The notes under the pieces are model-generated. The model did not search any database. It saw nothing but the letters and a program-made list of their open reading frames with translations, and was not told where the DNA came from. Source: Streptomyces africanus (GTDB taxonomy: Bacteria; Actinomycetota; Actinomycetes; Streptomycetales; Streptomycetaceae). Taken from it: 64,000 nucleotides of DNA. This document shows positions 63,530 to 64,000 of this stretch, piece by piece; the first letter of the stretch is position 1, and each line of letters begins with the position of its first letter. A program made the position numbers and the translations under genes. Location: contig NZ_MUKA01000002.1 in NCBI RefSeq assembly GCF_002150735.1, forward strand, positions 475 through 64,474, given 5' to 3'.

Positions 63530-64000
63530 GTTCCCTTGCCGTTTCCCAGGCCGAGCCGGTGGCGGGCACCGCGCCCGGCACCGCCCAGGGCCGCCCGCCG
63601 CTGCGCCGCCGCATCGCCCTGATCCCGACGGCCACCCTGCTCCTGGGGGCGATCTACTGCCTGCTGCCGGTGGCCTGGGTGGTCATCGCCGCCACGAAGT
63701 CCGGCAGTGAGCTGTTCTCCACGTTCACGTTCCTGCCGGGCACGGGCTTCACCGACAACTTCCACGATCTGAGCGCCTACCGCGACGGCGTCTACTGGGA
63801 GTGGATGGGCAACTCCGCCCTGTACGCCGTCCTGGGCGCCCTGCTGTCGACGTGCGTGTCCGCGTTCAGCGGCTACGCGCTGGCGACCTACCGCTTCCGC
63901 GGCCGCGAGACGATCTTCAACGTGCTGCTCGCGGGTGTGCTGATGCCGCCGGTGATCCTTGCCATCCCGCAGTACCTGCTGCTGGCGAAGGCCGACCTCA
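63526..64000 (+). CDS. Sugar ABC transporter permease, MalG type (3' truncated by window)
   Basis: Starts ATG at 63526, overlapping the MalF-type stop by four bases, and continues past the window end; 158 codons are visible. It has IPTATLLLGAIYCLLPVAWVVIAATKSG and the MalG-type NSALYAVLGALLSTCVSAFSGYALATYRFRGRE, then MPPVILAIPQYLLL. The EAA loop is outside the window. It is the second half of the import channel. Confidence 0.9.
   Translation, partial: MSSLAVSQAEPVAGTAPGTAQGRPPLRRRIALIPTATLLLGAIYCLLPVAWVVIAATKSGSELFSTFTFLPGTGFTDNFHDLSAYRDGVYWEWMGNSALYAVLGALLSTCVSAFSGYALATYRFRGRETIFNVLLAGVLMPPVILAIPQYLLLAKADL

Overview
The window is about 64 kb of very GC-rich DNA with actinobacterial codon usage, frequent GTG starts, tightly packed operons and many four-base start/stop overlaps. 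The gene content fits a Streptomyces chromosome: NCS1 permease, spore-type PP2C phosphatase, DasR-like sites, a second Rho, a GH75 chitosanase and galactan enzymes. I see no rRNA, tRNA, CRISPR array, transposase or phage gene. Both ends cut through genes.

Layout. 0-7.2 kb: end of a GT2/GtrA glycosyltransferase, a polytopic mannosyltransferase, an NCS1 permease with a cysteine-rich tail, a KhtT/KhtU-type cation:proton antiporter pair and a small membrane protein with a paralogue at 33.4 kb. 7.2-18 kb: AlkX-type DNA glycosylase, a sulfur-scavenging pair (flavin monooxygenase plus TauD dioxygenase), a TetR/MFS efflux pair, an SRPBCC protein, a CYP152-type P450, an SDR and a YbdK-type ligase. 18-25 kb: secreted beta-propeller, dhaKLM, GH75 chitosanase, an FN3 lipoprotein and a small surface protein. 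24.6-33 kb: PadR and FadH-type reductase, a hypothetical protein, a PAS-PAS-GAF-PP2C phosphatase, a PrmC-like methyltransferase, then MarR, a Mo-oxidoreductase and a flavin reductase. 33-41.5 kb: the second small membrane protein, two esterase/hydrolases, a GntR/UTRA regulator, a chloroperoxidase remnant, a PadR unit with twin operators, a methyltransferase and a second Rho. 41.5-47.6 kb: FG-GAP secreted protein, D-Ala-D-Ala carboxypeptidase and two polyprenol-dependent mannosyltransferases. 47.8-53.5 kb: an asparagine/aspartate/glutamine catabolic block. 53.6-57.2 kb: UppP, a CrcB-DUF190-CrcB fluoride operon, a strictosidine-synthase-like protein and a small HTH regulator. 57.3-64 kb: a galactan-utilisation locus in which secreted GH53 galactanase and intracellular GH42 beta-galactosidase diverge from a sugar ABC transporter.

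The most coherent systems are the galactan locus (GH53 cuts galactan outside the cell, the ABC transporter imports oligomers, GH42 finishes them, with two matching LacI-type operators in the divergent promoter), the Asn/Asp block (import, deamidation, deamination to fumarate) and dhaKLM. The most unusual items are a Rho paralogue whose primary RNA-binding aromatics are replaced and whose leader is pyrimidine-rich, a CYP152 P450 with the histidine linked to olefin formation, a motif shared by the fadH and marR promoters, and a perfect 20-bp palindrome lying over the start codon of the carboxypeptidase.
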